The notes: a model not told the origin generated them from the sequence alone. A DNA stretch of 64,000 nucleotides from Bacillus cereus group sp. RP43 (GCF_040459645.1 NZ_JARVHQ010000001.1:1240001-1304000); one strand, 5' to 3'; counted from the first letter of the stretch, positions 33,732 to 46,943 are shown. Translations and numbers: made by a program.

Positions 33732-35105
33732 TTATGAAACTGATACTGCTTTTTCTTTCTTCCATGAAAGACCAAATCCAGTGAAACCAACAATAATTGT
33801 TAAGACTGGACAAGCTAAACAGAAGATTGCGTATGGAAGGTAATCGAATGTTGGAACGCTAAGGACGTTTGTTAAGAATACGCCACTTACACCCCATGGT
33901 ACGAGCGGGTTAATAACTGTACCTGCATCTTCTAATACGCGTGATAAATTACGACGTTCTAAACCGACTTCATCGTATTTATTAGCAAATGCTTGTCCTG
34001 TTAAAACGATTGATAAGTACTGCTCACCAAGTAAGAAGTTTACACCAATTGCAGTTGAAGCAGTAGAAATAATTAAGCGTGTACTATTTTTTACAAAGCT
34101 AGAAATGATATTCATTAGCTGAGAGATAATACCCATTCCTTGTAATAATCCTCCCATACAAAGAGCTAGGAAGATAAGAGCAATTGACATCATCATACTT
34201 TGTAAACCACCGCGAGATAATAAGCTATCAATATCTTTTATACCAGTTTTAGAAACATAACCATCTTGCATAATTTTCATTAAATCAGCTAAAGAAGTAC
34301 TAGGATTAAAAATAATGAGAATGATGATCCCTACTACGATTCCCGCAAGTAATGTTGGAACTGCGGGTACTTTTTTAAATGCGAATAGGAACAGTAACAA
34401 AATCGGAATAAGTGTAACGATAGAAATCGTTGCATTTTTTTCTAACGTACTAATGAAGTTTGTGAAATCAACGTCTCCTCTAGTGCCGCTTCCTAAAATG
34501 AAAAATGCGATAAAAGCAATAATGAAAGCAGGAACTGTTGTCCAAAGCATGTTACGAATATGTTCAAATAAATCTACACCAGTTACAGCCGGAGCTAAGT
34601 TTGTTGTATCAGATAAAGGAGACATTTTATCCCCAAAGAATGCACCAGAAATAATTGCACCAGCAATAAGAGCTGGATCGTATCCGAGAGCAGTACCCAT
34701 TCCCATAAAGGCAAGTCCTACTGTTGCTGCAGTTGTAAATGCACTACCTATACTTGTTCCAACAATTGCACAAACAACAAAAACAGTAGGAACGAAAATT
34801 TTTGGAGATACAAGTTGGAAACCGTATACCATTAAAGTTGGAATTGTTCCAGCTGCGATCCAAACACTAATTAATACTCCTACAAGTAAGAAAATAAAAA
34901 TAGATGGAATACCAGCTGAAATACTACTTATCATCCCTTTTTCCATAGTAGACCAAGAGATTTTTTTCATAAATCCAAACGCTAATAAAATAACAATGCC
35001 GAATAAAATTGGGATATGTGGTGAAACTTCTAATTGAATAACGCTAAAGCCAATACAGAAAAAAATGAAAATTGTTAAAAGAACAGATTCAATTTTTGAA
35101 ACCAT
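33732..35105 (-). CDS. nhaC: NhaC-family antiporter, predicted tyrosine transporter
   Basis: The 457-residue membrane protein has about 11 helices and the NhaC signatures (GTSIGSAFTTAATVGLAFMG and GAFFGDKMSPLSDTTNLAP). NhaC-type proteins exchange Na+ for H+ or organic acids. The T-box upstream appears to read a tyrosine codon (TAC), and NhaC/YheL-type genes under tyrosine T-boxes have been proposed to be tyrosine transporters. AGGAGGGG precedes the ATG. Family is sure; substrate is inferred from regulation. Confidence 0.85.
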   Translation of the reverse strand: MVSKIESVLLTIFIFFCIGFSVIQLEVSPHIPILFGIVILLAFGFMKKISWSTMEKGMISSISAGIPSIFIFLLVGVLISVWIAAGTIPTLMVYGFQLVSPKIFVPTVFVVCAIVGTSIGSAFTTAATVGLAFMGMGTALGYDPALIAGAIISGAFFGDKMSPLSDTTNLAPAVTGVDLFEHIRNMLWTTVPAFIIAFIAFFILGSGTRGDVDFTNFISTLEKNATISIVTLIPILLLFLFAFKKVPAVPTLLAGIVVGIIILIIFNPSTSLADLMKIMQDGYVSKTGIKDIDSLLSRGGLQSMMMSIALIFLALCMGGLLQGMGIISQLMNIISSFVKNSTRLIISTASTAIGVNFLLGEQYLSIVLTGQAFANKYDEVGLERRNLSRVLEDAGTVINPLVPWGVSGVFLTNVLSVPTFDYLPYAIFCLACPVLTIIVGFTGFGLSWKKEKAVSVS

Positions 35106-35247
35106 TGTTTTCCCCTCCTAAGTAATCTAAAATAGCCTTTTTTATATAAAATTCGCCAATATTGTATATTTCCTTCTGAAATTTAGAATTTTGTGACAAA
35201 TCACCGGTAATTGTCAACATCTCAATATGATACGGAAATGATTGGAT

Positions 35248-35610
35248 AAAAAAACGCCCCTGCATATAATTATGCAGGGACGAAGAAATCGCGGTACCAC
35301 CCTAGCTTGTGAAAGGAATGTATCACAAAATAAAGGGTCATATGATATGCGATAATAAAATAAAAACGCCCCTGCAATATATGCAGGGACGAAAAATTCG
35401 CGGTACCACCCTAAATTGTGAAACAGTGTCGTTTCACCACTCTTTAGACATAACGGTCTAAACCGTCTTTCACTACTCCTCACGTTTCGTAAAAGAAGCT
35501 CCAGGGGGTAATTCATAAATCGCTCTGTACTGGTTCGCACCGACCACCAGCTCTCTGAAATCAGAAAACGAAATACTACTAAATCCTATCAACGCCGATT
35601 CATATGATGT
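35248..35610 (-). promoter_or_regulatory. T-box leader (Tyr) with duplicated antiterminator/terminator module
   Basis: On the minus strand there is a full stem I (AGAGAGCTGGTGG, GGTGCGAACC, then GAATTACCCCCTGGAGC with specifier TAC at 35510-35508), stem III, the T-box AGGGTGGTACCGCG (35412-35399) and a terminator (35391-35357). A second stem III, T-box AGGGTGGTACCGCG (35303-35290) and terminator (35283-35248) follow without a second stem I. Uncharged tRNA-Tyr should permit readthrough into nhaC. Confidence 0.85.
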
Positions 35611-35743
35611 TAGTTAAATTTTTATCATATATTCATCATACATGTCAATAAAAACATTCGATATTTTTTTAGGTAAATAAAGGAGAAATGTTTTTAATAC
35701 TGTAAAAATGTGCGTTATAATGAATTTGAAAGGGGAGGAAAGA

Positions 35744-36100
35744 GTGAAGAAAAAAATAATTCTTTTTACCACCTTACTAGTCGTTGGCGGAAGTGCTGGA
35801 ATTTACACAGCTTTTGCAGCTGAATCAGAGCAGTCAAAACAAAAGCAAATACAGCAGTCAGAAGTGAAAAAAGTGAAAGAAACTGAAGAGAAGAAGTCGA
35901 TGGAAAAATCAGCTGCAAAACTAGGAGTTTCTACTGAAGGGAAAACAAAAGAAGAGATTACGAAAGAAGTAGATACCGCTAGGTTTGAGCAGCGCCATGA
36001 TTTATTAATTGAGCATGCTAAGCAACTTGGAATTGATACAGAAGGAAAAAAAGATGAAGAGATTATTTTAGAAATTGGAAAGATACAACATGGAAAGTAG
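35744..36100 (+). CDS. Small secreted protein with LG(I/V)xTEGK repeats
   Basis: The 118-residue product has a signal peptide cut near AFA-AE, a Lys/Glu/Gln-rich helical linker, and two copies of a motif (KLGVSTEGKTKEEI and QLGIDTEGKKDEEI). GGGGAGG lies 5 nt before GTG 35744. A related gene (42185-42505) lies on the other side of the biotin operon. Function unknown; the repeats suggest short amphipathic helices. Confidence 0.7.
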   Translation: MKKKIILFTTLLVVGGSAGIYTAFAAESEQSKQKQIQQSEVKKVKETEEKKSMEKSAAKLGVSTEGKTKEEITKEVDTARFEQRHDLLIEHAKQLGIDTEGKKDEEIILEIGKIQHGK

Positions 36101-36133
36101 AACAACTTATCGTATGATAAGTTGTTCTTTTTT
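36099..36133 (+). terminator. Terminator before the biotin operon
   Basis: AGAACAACTTATC pairs with GATAAGTTGTTCT across a 4-nt loop, with six T following. Confidence 0.88.
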
Positions 36134-36157
36134 AAGAACTATTTTATTTAAAAATAA

Positions 36158-36209
36158 TTGACAGTCATTTATTTTTAATGTTAACTGTATTTATAAACAA
36201 GTTAACATT
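36158..36209 (+). promoter_or_regulatory. bio operon promoter and BirA operator
   Basis: TTGACA (36158-36163) is a -35; the -10 region (about 36181-36186) lies inside a perfect inverted repeat, AATGTTAAC (36177-36185), 15-bp spacer, GTTAACATT (36201-36209). This is the Bacillus BirA box, so biotinoyl-BirA should repress the operon. Confidence 0.85.
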
Positions 36210-36222
36210 AGGGGTGACAATT

Positions 36223-39488
<3,266 letters not shown>

Positions 39489-39492
<4 letters not shown>

Positions 39493-40229
39493 AAGAGCTG
39501 AAGGTTATTTTTATTCCTGGATGGGGAATGGAAGAAGATGTTTGGACTTTAGTTCTGCCGTATTTTAAAGGATATTCTGTTCAATGTGTAGACTGGCGTA
39601 ATATGAAAGAAAGTAGTGAATTTGCGGGGCGCATCATAGATGCAGCAAATGATGAAAATGTGATTTTAGTTGGGTGGTCATTAGGAGCGCTAGCAGCAGT
39701 ACAAGCTTATAAAAAGATTAAGGCGAAAGGTATGGTGCTAATTGGTGGTACCGCTAAATTTACCAATACAAGTGACTATACAAGTGGATGGAATTCCCTG
39801 CATGTAGAACGTATGAAAAAGAATTTAACGAGAAAGAAAGAAGATACTTTGAAGCGTTTCTATGAAAATATGTTTACAAAAAATGAGCTGAAGGAGAATA
39901 CGAGTTTTGAAGAGATTGCGCTGAATTTTAAAGGGGACTCGATTCAGTCTTTACAATTAGGCTTAGATTATTTAATAGAAACAGATATGAGAAACGAATT
40001 AACAGATGTCAAAGTCCCGTTGTTACTTCTTCATGGAGAACAGGATGTGATATGTCCATTATCCGCAGCTCATAGTATGACAGAGAATATGAATGCTAAG
40101 CTAAAAGTAGTAAGCGAGGCAGGGCATGCATTATGCGTAACAAATTTTGAATATTGCGCAAATGAAATTATTCAATTTGTAGAGGGGATACGACATGATC
40201 AACAAAACGTTACTGCAAAAACGGTTTAA
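39489..40229 (+). CDS. bioH: Pimeloyl-ACP methyl ester carboxylesterase
   Basis: The 246-residue alpha/beta hydrolase has the nucleophile motif GWSLGA, the acid in [12 protein letters not shown] and the histidine in EAGHALCV. BioH removes the methyl group added by BioC once the pimeloyl chain is complete. Presence of bioC next to it supports the BioC-BioH route rather than BioI/BioW. It overlaps bioC by 35 bp. Confidence 0.9.
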
Positions 40230-41004
40230 CGGGGCGGCGGTATCTTACGATCAATATGCAAACGTACAAAAAAAGATGGCACATTCGTTACTTCCTACAT
40301 TGAAGGAACGGTATAGTGAATCATCATCGATACGTATTTTAGAACTTGGATGCGGAACTGGATATGTAACAGAGCAATTATCAAATTCATTTCCGAAAGC
40401 ACATATTACAGCCGTTGATTTTGCTGATGAGATGATTGCTGTGGCGAAGGCTAGGAAGCAAGTCGAGAATGTTACATTTAGATGTGAAGATATTGAGAAA
40501 ATAAAATTAGAAGATTCATATGATGTCATTATTTCAAATGCTACATTTCAATGGCTAAATGATTTAAAAGCGACAGTGAAAAATTTATTTAACCATTTGT
40601 CTGAAGAGGGAATATTATTATTTTCAACGTTTGGTAATGCAACTTTTCAAGAATTACATACGTCTTTCCAACGTGCTAAGAAAGAAAAGGGGATACACAA
40701 TTGTACTTCAATTGGACAACGCTTCGTTTCGAAAGAACAGTTAGTAAATATATGCAAAAATCCATTAGGAGATGTATATGTTTCTGAAACATGTTACATA
40801 GAAAGATTTGCAGAAGTTAGGGAATTCCTACATTCTATTCGAAAAGTAGGAGCGACCAATAGTAATGAAGAGTCTTACTGTCAAAGCCCTTCACTCTTTC
40901 GTACGATGCTTCGTATATACGAAAGAGACTTCACGGAAAAAGAAGGGATAGTAGCAACATATCATGCTTTATTTACGTATATAACAAAAGAGGGGAAGAG
41001 ATGA
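40195..41004 (+). CDS. bioC: Malonyl-ACP O-methyltransferase
   Basis: The 269-residue SAM-dependent methyltransferase has the motif I ELGCGTGYVTEQL and starts [14 protein letters not shown], a typical BioC N-terminus. It methylates malonyl-ACP so that the fatty-acid machinery can build pimelate. The stop is 1 bp before the bioB ATG. Confidence 0.93.
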   Translation: MINKTLLQKRFNGAAVSYDQYANVQKKMAHSLLPTLKERYSESSSIRILELGCGTGYVTEQLSNSFPKAHITAVDFADEMIAVAKARKQVENVTFRCEDIEKIKLEDSYDVIISNATFQWLNDLKATVKNLFNHLSEEGILLFSTFGNATFQELHTSFQRAKKEKGIHNCTSIGQRFVSKEQLVNICKNPLGDVYVSETCYIERFAEVREFLHSIRKVGATNSNEESYCQSPSLFRTMLRIYERDFTEKEGIVATYHALFTYITKEGKR

Positions 41005-41005
41005 A

Positions 41006-42004
41006 ATGAAACAAGTACAAACAAAAAGGGATTGGAAAAAACTTGCATACGACGTAGTAGAAGAGAAAATGATTACGAAAGAAGATGCAATTGCAATATT
41101 AGAAGCTGATGATACAGAGGTTTTAGAAATTATGAATGCAGCTTATATCATTCGCTATCATCATTTTGGTAAGAAAGTAAAGTTGAACATGATTATAAAT
41201 ACGAAATCTGGATTATGTCCTGAAGATTGCGGGTATTGTTCACAGTCTATTATTTCAGAAGCACCGATTGATAAGTATGCATGGTTGACACAAGAGAAAA
41301 TTGTTGAAGGAGCGCACGAAGCAATTCGTCGTAAAGCAGGTACATATTGTATTGTTGCATCTGGTCGTCGTCCAACGGATAAAGAAGTAAATCACGTTAT
41401 TGGAGCAGTTAAGGAAATTCGTGAAACGACAGATTTAAAAATTTGTTGTTGTTTAGGATTTTTAAATGAAGATCAAGCTGGTCAGTTAGCAGAAGCTGGT
41501 GTGCATCGTTATAACCACAATTTAAATACGCATGCCAACAATTATGATAGCATTTGTTCAACGCATACGTATGACGATCGTGTTGATACAGTTCAGAAAG
41601 CGAAGCAAGCCGGTATTTCTCCATGCTCTGGGGCAATTTTCGGAATGGGAGAAACGATTGAGCAGCGCGCTGAAATTGCATTTGAATTACAACGTTTAGA
41701 TGCGGATTCTATTCCATGTAATTTCCTTGTTGCTGTAAAGGGTACTCCGCTTGAAGGACAAAAAGAATTAACACCTGTAGAATGTTTAAAAGTGCTGGCG
41801 ATGATGCGTTTTGTAAATCCAACAAAAGAAATTCGTATTTCAGGCGGTCGAGAACTTAATTTACGTTCTGTACAGCCACTTGGTTTATTTGCAGCAAACT
41901 CTATCTTTGTCGGGGACTATTTAACAACAGCGGGACAAGAGCCGACTGCGGACTGGGGTATGATTGAAGATTTAGGATTTGAGATTGAAGAATGTGCACT
42001 ATAA
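41006..42004 (+). CDS. bioB: Biotin synthase
   Basis: The 332-residue radical SAM enzyme inserts sulfur into dethiobiotin. The cluster motif is CPEDCGYCSQ (C-x3-C-x2-C), and YNHNLNTH and the CSGAIFGMGE region bind the second cluster and SAM. It is the last gene of bioADFHCB and is followed by a terminator. Confidence 0.97.
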   Translation: MKQVQTKRDWKKLAYDVVEEKMITKEDAIAILEADDTEVLEIMNAAYIIRYHHFGKKVKLNMIINTKSGLCPEDCGYCSQSIISEAPIDKYAWLTQEKIVEGAHEAIRRKAGTYCIVASGRRPTDKEVNHVIGAVKEIRETTDLKICCCLGFLNEDQAGQLAEAGVHRYNHNLNTHANNYDSICSTHTYDDRVDTVQKAKQAGISPCSGAIFGMGETIEQRAEIAFELQRLDADSIPCNFLVAVKGTPLEGQKELTPVECLKVLAMMRFVNPTKEIRISGGRELNLRSVQPLGLFAANSIFVGDYLTTAGQEPTADWGMIEDLGFEIEECAL

Positions 42005-42012
42005 GATAGATG

Positions 42013-42046
42013 AAAAGCAAACTCTTTAAAGGGTTTGCTTTTTTTG
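42013..42046 (+). terminator. bio operon terminator
   Basis: AAAAGCAAACTC pairs with GGGTTTGCTTTT around a short loop, followed by T7. Confidence 0.85.
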
Positions 42047-42184
42047 TAAATAAAATGTAATAAAAGTCCATTAACGCTTGATAGTAGTCGCTTTTGGCCG
42101 AGAAAATAATTTTTGTGGACGAATTTTCCAAGCTCTAATTGTACATAGTAAAAATGTAATTTATATCGGGTTGGAGGATTTTAC

Positions 42185-42505
42185 ATGTACAAATACATAT
42201 TAGCCATTATGACTTGTCTGATTTTAATAAAAGCGATAAGTGCTGATCCAGTTAAAGCGGCTGAAAATCCTGAACAAAAAGAAATGCAACAAAGAATTGA
42301 ACAGCATTTTCGAACAAAAGCTGAACATTTTGGGCTTGAAACAGAAGGAAAAGATTTAAAAGAAGTGAGGAAGGAAATTTCTATTATAGAAGAAGCGAAA
42401 AAGAGAGAAAATGTGTGGAGAACAGCACAAACTCTTCGTATAAAAACAGAAGGAAAAACGATGGATGAATTAATAGAAGATGTAAGAAAAAAGGTGAGAA
42501 AATAA
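42185..42505 (+). CDS. Small secreted protein with L(G/R)(L/I)xTEGK repeats
   Basis: The 106-residue protein has an N-terminal signal peptide (cut near VKAAEN) and two motif copies, HFGLETEGKDLKEVRKEI and TLRIKTEGKTMDELIEDV. These match the motif of the protein at 35744-36100, so the two are paralogues bracketing the biotin operon. GGAGG lies 9 nt before the ATG. Function unknown. Confidence 0.7.
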   Translation: MYKYILAIMTCLILIKAISADPVKAAENPEQKEMQQRIEQHFRTKAEHFGLETEGKDLKEVRKEISIIEEAKKRENVWRTAQTLRIKTEGKTMDELIEDVRKKVRK

Positions 42506-42531
42506 AAAAAGAGGCCGCAGCCTCTTTTTTT
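42505..42531. terminator. Bidirectional terminator
   Basis: AAAAAAGAGGC and GCCTCTTTTTT form an 11-bp stem with loop CGCA between convergent genes. Confidence 0.88.
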
Positions 42532-42991
42532 AAGCCCATTGTTTTGATAAATGAGCCATTTCGATCGCAGCAACTGCTGATTCATAGCCTTTATTGCCAG
42601 CTTTTGTACCTGCACGTTCAATCGCTTGTTCAATTGTTTCTGTCGTTAATACACCGAAAATAACTGGAATGTCCGTTTGTAGTGATAAAGACGCAACACC
42701 TTTTGCTACTTCATTACAAACGTAATCGTAATGCGTTGTAGCGCCGCGAATTACTGTACCTAATGTAATAACAGCATCATATTTTCCGCTATTTGCCATC
42801 TTTTTAGCAATTAAAGGAATTTCAAATGCACCAGGAACCCATGCAACATCAATATCATTCTCTTCTACACCGTGACGCTTTAATCCATCTAAAGCTCCGC
42901 CAAGTAACTTACTTGTAATAAACTCATTAAAACGTCCAACAACAACCCCAACTTTTAATCCTGTACCAACTAAATGACCTTCGAATACCAT
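42530..42991 (-). CDS. ribH: 6,7-dimethyl-8-ribityllumazine synthase
   Basis: The 153-residue enzyme condenses ribitylamino-uracil with the butanone phosphate made by RibBA. Motifs: [34 protein letters not shown] and [10 protein letters not shown]. It is the last gene of ribD-ribE-ribBA-ribH. Confidence 0.97.
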
Positions 42992-43009
42992 AATGTATCT
43001 CTCCCTTAA

Positions 43010-44203
43010 TTATAAGTTTAGTAAATGCCCTAATTTGCTTACTTTCGTTTGTAAATACGTTTTGTTTTCTTCTTTTGTTGGCATTTGCAACGGTACACGC
43101 TCGGTTACTTCTAAATCGTAACCTTGTAAGCCAGCAATTTTTCGCGGGTTATTCGTTAATAATCGTAAACTTTGTAAGCCTAAATCTTTTAAAATTTGAG
43201 CACCAATACCGTAATCACGAAGATCAGCTGGGAACCCAAGCTTTTCATTTGCTTCTACAGTATCTAACCCTTCTTCTTGTAACTTATAAGCGCGAAGCTT
43301 ATTCAGAAGACCAATGCCTCTGCCTTCTTGTCTCATATAGAGAAGAACGCCTTTTCCTTCACGCTCAATTTGAGCAAGTGCAGCATGTAGCTGTGGTCCA
43401 CAATCACAGCGGCACGAACCAAATACATCTCCTGTTAAGCATTCTGAATGAACGCGTACAAGTACAGGTTCGCCTGTTGAAATATCACCTTTTACGAGCG
43501 CGATATGTTCTTTCATATCTAATGAGTTAGAATAGCCAATTGCATGAAAAGTACCGAAATCTGTAGGTAATGTAATTTCCACTTCCCTCGTCACAAGTGT
43601 TTCGTGATGGCGGCGATAAGCAATTAAATCTTCAATTGTAATCATTTTTATATCAAATTGTTTTGCACACTGCATTAAATCAGGTACACGTGCCATCGTA
43701 CCGTCCTCATTGATAATCTCGCAAATGACGCCAGCTGGCTCAGTTCCGCAAAGTTTTGCTAAATCAACAGCAGCTTCTGTATGGCCTGCGCGGCGAAGGA
43801 CGCCACCTTCTTTCGCAATTAATGGAAAGATATGTCCAGGGCGGTTAAAATCAGTTCCTTTAGATGCGGGATTCAATAATTCCTGTATTGTTGTAGCGCG
43901 CTCATGAGCACTAATGCCTGTTGTTGTAGAAACGTGATCGATGCTTACTGTAAAAGCAGTATGATGCGAATCCGTATTATGAGAAACCATTGGTTCTAAC
44001 TGTAGACGTTCTGCGTACCCTTCCGTAATTGGTACGCAAACGAGACCACGACCGTGTGTAATCATAAAATTAATCGTTTCTGGTGTAATGTACTCTGCTA
44101 AAGCAATAAAATCGCCTTCATTTTCTCGGTTTTCATCATCACATACGATAACGACTTTTCCTTGTTTTAAATCTTCTAGAGCTTCTTCAATACGATGAAA
44201 CAT
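43010..44203 (-). CDS. ribBA: Bifunctional DHBP synthase / GTP cyclohydrolase II
   Basis: The 397-residue fusion has the RibB domain at residues about 1-200 ([24 protein letters not shown]) and the RibA domain at 201-397 with the zinc site ([17 protein letters not shown]) and [13 protein letters not shown]. Both steps feed riboflavin synthesis. GGGGGAAG precedes the ATG. Called ribA in B. subtilis. Confidence 0.97.
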   Translation of the reverse strand: MFHRIEEALEDLKQGKVVIVCDDENRENEGDFIALAEYITPETINFMITHGRGLVCVPITEGYAERLQLEPMVSHNTDSHHTAFTVSIDHVSTTTGISAHERATTIQELLNPASKGTDFNRPGHIFPLIAKEGGVLRRAGHTEAAVDLAKLCGTEPAGVICEIINEDGTMARVPDLMQCAKQFDIKMITIEDLIAYRRHHETLVTREVEITLPTDFGTFHAIGYSNSLDMKEHIALVKGDISTGEPVLVRVHSECLTGDVFGSCRCDCGPQLHAALAQIEREGKGVLLYMRQEGRGIGLLNKLRAYKLQEEGLDTVEANEKLGFPADLRDYGIGAQILKDLGLQSLRLLTNNPRKIAGLQGYDLEVTERVPLQMPTKEENKTYLQTKVSKLGHLLNL

Positions 44204-44215
44204 TGTGCTTCCCCC

Positions 44216-44860
44216 TTATAGAAATCCGTTTTCTTGTAAAAAGCTTTCGGTCATTGAATCTGTTCTTTTTGCTGGCTTTGAAATAAAGCGTTCAATATAT
44301 TTTCCAATCATGTCACACTCAATGTTTACGATGTCCCCGGCTTTTTTTTCTCCGATTATAGACTCGCTTACTGTGTGGGGGATGAGTGAAATTGTAATTG
44401 AAGATTCGTCTATATCGAATATTGTTAAACTAGTGCCATCAATAGAAACGGATCCTTTATGCAAACAATAGCGTAGTAATTCATCAGAAATTGCTATTTT
44501 GTAATAGATGGCATTGTAATGTTGTTTTTTAGTTAAAATCGTACCGATGCCATCGATATGTCCGGTGACGAAATGTCCACCGAATCGTCCGTTCGCAGCC
44601 ATTGCTCGTTCTAAATTCACTTTGGCACTTGGCTTTAGCATACGAAGTGATGTTGCTTTCATTGTTTCAGGCATTGCATCAACAGTGAATGAAGTAGTTG
44701 TAAAAGTAGTTACTGTTAAGCAAATGCCGTTAACCGCGATACTATCACCTAATTTTACATCTGATAAAATTTGATTTGCGTTAATAGTTAGCTTCATTGC
44801 TTCACCACTTTGAGTCATGCTTGATATCGTTCCTAACTCTTCTACAATTCCTGTAAACAT
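44216..44860 (-). CDS. ribE: Riboflavin synthase, alpha chain
   Basis: The 214-residue enzyme dismutates two lumazines to riboflavin. It consists of two similar barrels, each opening with a typical motif (MFTGIVEELG and FVTGHIDGIG), and includes VNGICLTV and SIDGTSLTI. Its start overlaps the ribD end by 19 bp. Confidence 0.96.
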   Translation of the reverse strand: MFTGIVEELGTISSMTQSGEAMKLTINANQILSDVKLGDSIAVNGICLTVTTFTTTSFTVDAMPETMKATSLRMLKPSAKVNLERAMAANGRFGGHFVTGHIDGIGTILTKKQHYNAIYYKIAISDELLRYCLHKGSVSIDGTSLTIFDIDESSITISLIPHTVSESIIGEKKAGDIVNIECDMIGKYIERFISKPAKRTDSMTESFLQENGFL

Positions 44861-45954
44861 TCCGTCACCTCGCTTTTTAAGGTTGCAACAATTTTTATAT
44901 CATTACCAATTTGTTTCATCTCTTGAATTGTTAAGGAAAGTGCATCTTGTAACTTCGAAAAACCAGCTCCGCCAAATAAAGTGGGTGCATCTTTTCCGCC
45001 AATTAATTTTGGGCTTATATAGGTTACAATTTCATTAAAACTATTTGTTTTTAAGAAGTTTGCATGTACTGTTTGACCACCTTCAACGAACAGAGAAAGA
45101 ATTTGTTTCTCCCCGAGTAGGGATAGGACATCTTGTATTTCAATTTGCTTCGTTTTCATTTGGAATACAGCTATATTGTTAGATTCATAAGACGCTATTT
45201 TCTCTTTATTTACATACTTACCGACAATAATCCATGTCGGAGCTAAGGCATCTGTTATGACATGAGAAGATGGCGGCGTTTGTAAGTGGGTATCTAAAAT
45301 AACGCGTATAGGATGTTTACCTCCGTTTGGAATTCGTGTTGTTAAGTGTGGATTATCAGTTATAACTGTATTCACACCGACAAGGATAGCGTCATGCATA
45401 TGACGATATTGGTGAACATCAGCTCGCGCTTCTTCACTTGTAATCCACTTACTTTCCCCTGTTACAGTCGCTGTTTTTCCATCTAAGCTCATTGCTGTTT
45501 TTATTGTTACAAATGGACGTTTCGTTTTCATATAGTGAAAAAAGTATCGATTTAATAAAGTTGCTTCCGCTTCAAGAACACCAGTAGTTACCTCGATTCC
45601 AGCTTCTTCTAATCTCCTTTTTCCATTACCAGAAACGAGTGGATTGCAATCAAGGGTGGCAATTACAACACGCTGAACTCCCTTTTCAATGAGTAATTCA
45701 CAGCAAGGCGGTGTTTTTCCAAAATGGCTACACGGTTCAAGTGTTACATAAACGGTAGCGCCTTTTGCTCTTTGTCCAGCCATGTGAAGAGCATGAACTT
45801 CAGCATGTTCTTCACCAGCACGCATGTGGGCACCCATTCCGACAATGTTGCCATCCTTTACAACAACAGCACCAACCATAGGATTTGGACTTGTTTGTCC
45901 AGTTGTACCTTGTGCTAACTGCAAGGCAATCCTCATATATTCTTGATCTGTCAT
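44842..45954 (-). CDS. ribD: Bifunctional deaminase-reductase of riboflavin synthesis
   Basis: The 370-residue protein has an N-terminal zinc deaminase (HAEVHAL, PCSHFGKTPPC) and a C-terminal reductase (KTAMSLDGKTAT, FVEGGQTVHANF). GAGAGGTGA precedes ATG 45954. A much longer frame runs back through the leader but lacks support and would be part of the FMN-riboswitch expression platform. First gene of the rib operon. Confidence 0.95.
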   Translation of the reverse strand: MTDQEYMRIALQLAQGTTGQTSPNPMVGAVVVKDGNIVGMGAHMRAGEEHAEVHALHMAGQRAKGATVYVTLEPCSHFGKTPPCCELLIEKGVQRVVIATLDCNPLVSGNGKRRLEEAGIEVTTGVLEAEATLLNRYFFHYMKTKRPFVTIKTAMSLDGKTATVTGESKWITSEEARADVHQYRHMHDAILVGVNTVITDNPHLTTRIPNGGKHPIRVILDTHLQTPPSSHVITDALAPTWIIVGKYVNKEKIASYESNNIAVFQMKTKQIEIQDVLSLLGEKQILSLFVEGGQTVHANFLKTNSFNEIVTYISPKLIGGKDAPTLFGGAGFSKLQDALSLTIQEMKQIGNDIKIVATLKSEVTECLQEL

Positions 45955-45979
45955 TCTCTTCACCTCTCCTGAAAAAATC

Positions 45980-46013
45980 AAAAAACCCCAAGGATATAGA
46001 ATCCTTGGGGTTT
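45980..46013 (-). terminator. Terminator of the FMN riboswitch
   Basis: On the minus strand CCCCAAGGAT and ATCCTTGGGG form a 10-bp stem followed by TTTTTT, between the RFN element and ribD. Confidence 0.9.
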
Positions 46014-46265
46014 GGGAGACGTGATTTCTAGAAATATAGTTCGAATACGAAAGTATAGGAAAGAAACCTAACGATGACTGATATTTTGGCATAAGGAAAA
46101 AACCTAGCAAAATATCGAGTTTTTCAAACGCTAGTCGTATCTTTTTATTTCAGTATAGAAACATAAGTATACAAAATAAAACATATATAAAGAGTCAAAA
46201 GGAATCTTTAAAAATATGCATACTGAAATAAAAGTGTATTCGCTATATATAATTACTAGAAAACA

Positions 46266-46406
46266 TATCCTTCTCCCATCCAGACTATACTGTCGGCCCT
46301 AGAGTTTCACTAGATCCACCGTTTTCGCATTGAAAACGGGTCACGGACTTAGAAGCTTTGGCTTCATCACCGCCGGTTGGGAATTTCACCCGACCCCGAA
46401 GGATGT
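46266..46406 (-). promoter_or_regulatory. FMN riboswitch (RFN element)
   Basis: The minus strand shows the conserved blocks ATCCTTCGGGGTCGGGTGAA, ACCGGCGGTGAT, AGTCCGTGACCC, GGTGGATCTAGTGAAACTCT and GGGCCGACAGTATAGTCTGG followed by ATGGGAGAAGGAT. FMN binding should favour the terminator at 46013-45980. Confidence 0.97.
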
Positions 46407-46414
46407 TGTTTGCT

Positions 46415-46426
46415 CACATTATAGCA
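46415..46426 (-). promoter_or_regulatory. Extended -10 promoter of the rib operon
   Basis: TGCTATAAT on the minus strand (TATAAT at 46423-46418) lies just before the RFN element. No good -35 is visible, which fits an extended -10 promoter. Confidence 0.55.
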
Positions 46427-46562
46427 CAAAAAAGAAAAAAGCATAGTAAAAAATGTTCGAATGTGAAGAATTGTGTGAAAATACATGCCGATTTGAATGG
46501 GGACGAAAGTAATAGAAATGTTGAAAGGGGAAGGGCTGTATAGGCTTTGATCAAAAGAAAAA

Positions 46563-46586
46563 ACATGCACAAATAAATGTGCATGT
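46563..46586 (-). terminator. Terminator after the CDGSH gene
   Basis: ACATGCACA and TGTGCATGT form a 9-bp stem followed by TTTTTT on the minus strand. Confidence 0.82.
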
Positions 46587-46597
46587 TCTTTAAATAT

Positions 46598-46804
46598 TTA
46601 TTCTGCTTCTGGTGCTCTAACAACAGACTCGAATTTTCCTTTATGCGAAGCATCGCAATAAGGCATGTTTTTTGATAAACCACAACGACATAAAGAAAAT
46701 GCCGGTTTTGCTGGGAATACATTCCCTTGTGAGTCAACTAATTCCACGTCCCCTGTAACGCGAAAAGAGCCATTATCATTTACTTTAATTTGTACTTTTG
46801 CCAA
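46598..46804 (-). CDS. CDGSH-type iron-sulfur protein
   Basis: The 68-residue protein carries CRCGLSKNMPYCDASHKG, the C-x-C-(x)n-P-x-C-D-x-S/A-H pattern of CDGSH (mitoNEET-like) 2Fe-2S domains, with Ala in place of the usual Gly. The TTG start at 46804 has AAAGGAGG nearby; longer frames run into the neighbouring promoter. It probably binds a redox-labile cluster; biological role unknown. Confidence 0.85.
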   Translation of the reverse strand: MAKVQIKVNDNGSFRVTGDVELVDSQGNVFPAKPAFSLCRCGLSKNMPYCDASHKGKFESVVRAPEAE

Positions 46805-46943
46805 CGTTATCCCTCCTTTCCAAACGCTTAATCTCATCATATAATTAGGGAGAGTACTTGACAATATAAAAAGAGCACTTTGTTTGAGAGAGAAGAGAGT
46901 GTTATAATAGTTTTTATAACTGACTAGAGTAAGGTGACGAAAG

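Noticed and set aside
34315..35037. 240-codon antisense frame across nhaC
   Set aside because: It mirrors the hydrophobic codons of nhaC and has no ribosome binding site.
43075..43530. 151-codon frame opposite ribBA
   Set aside because: Antisense shadow with no start site; ribBA is unambiguous.
45955..46110. N-terminal extension of ribD
   Set aside because: It reads through the riboswitch terminator and has no ribosome binding site.
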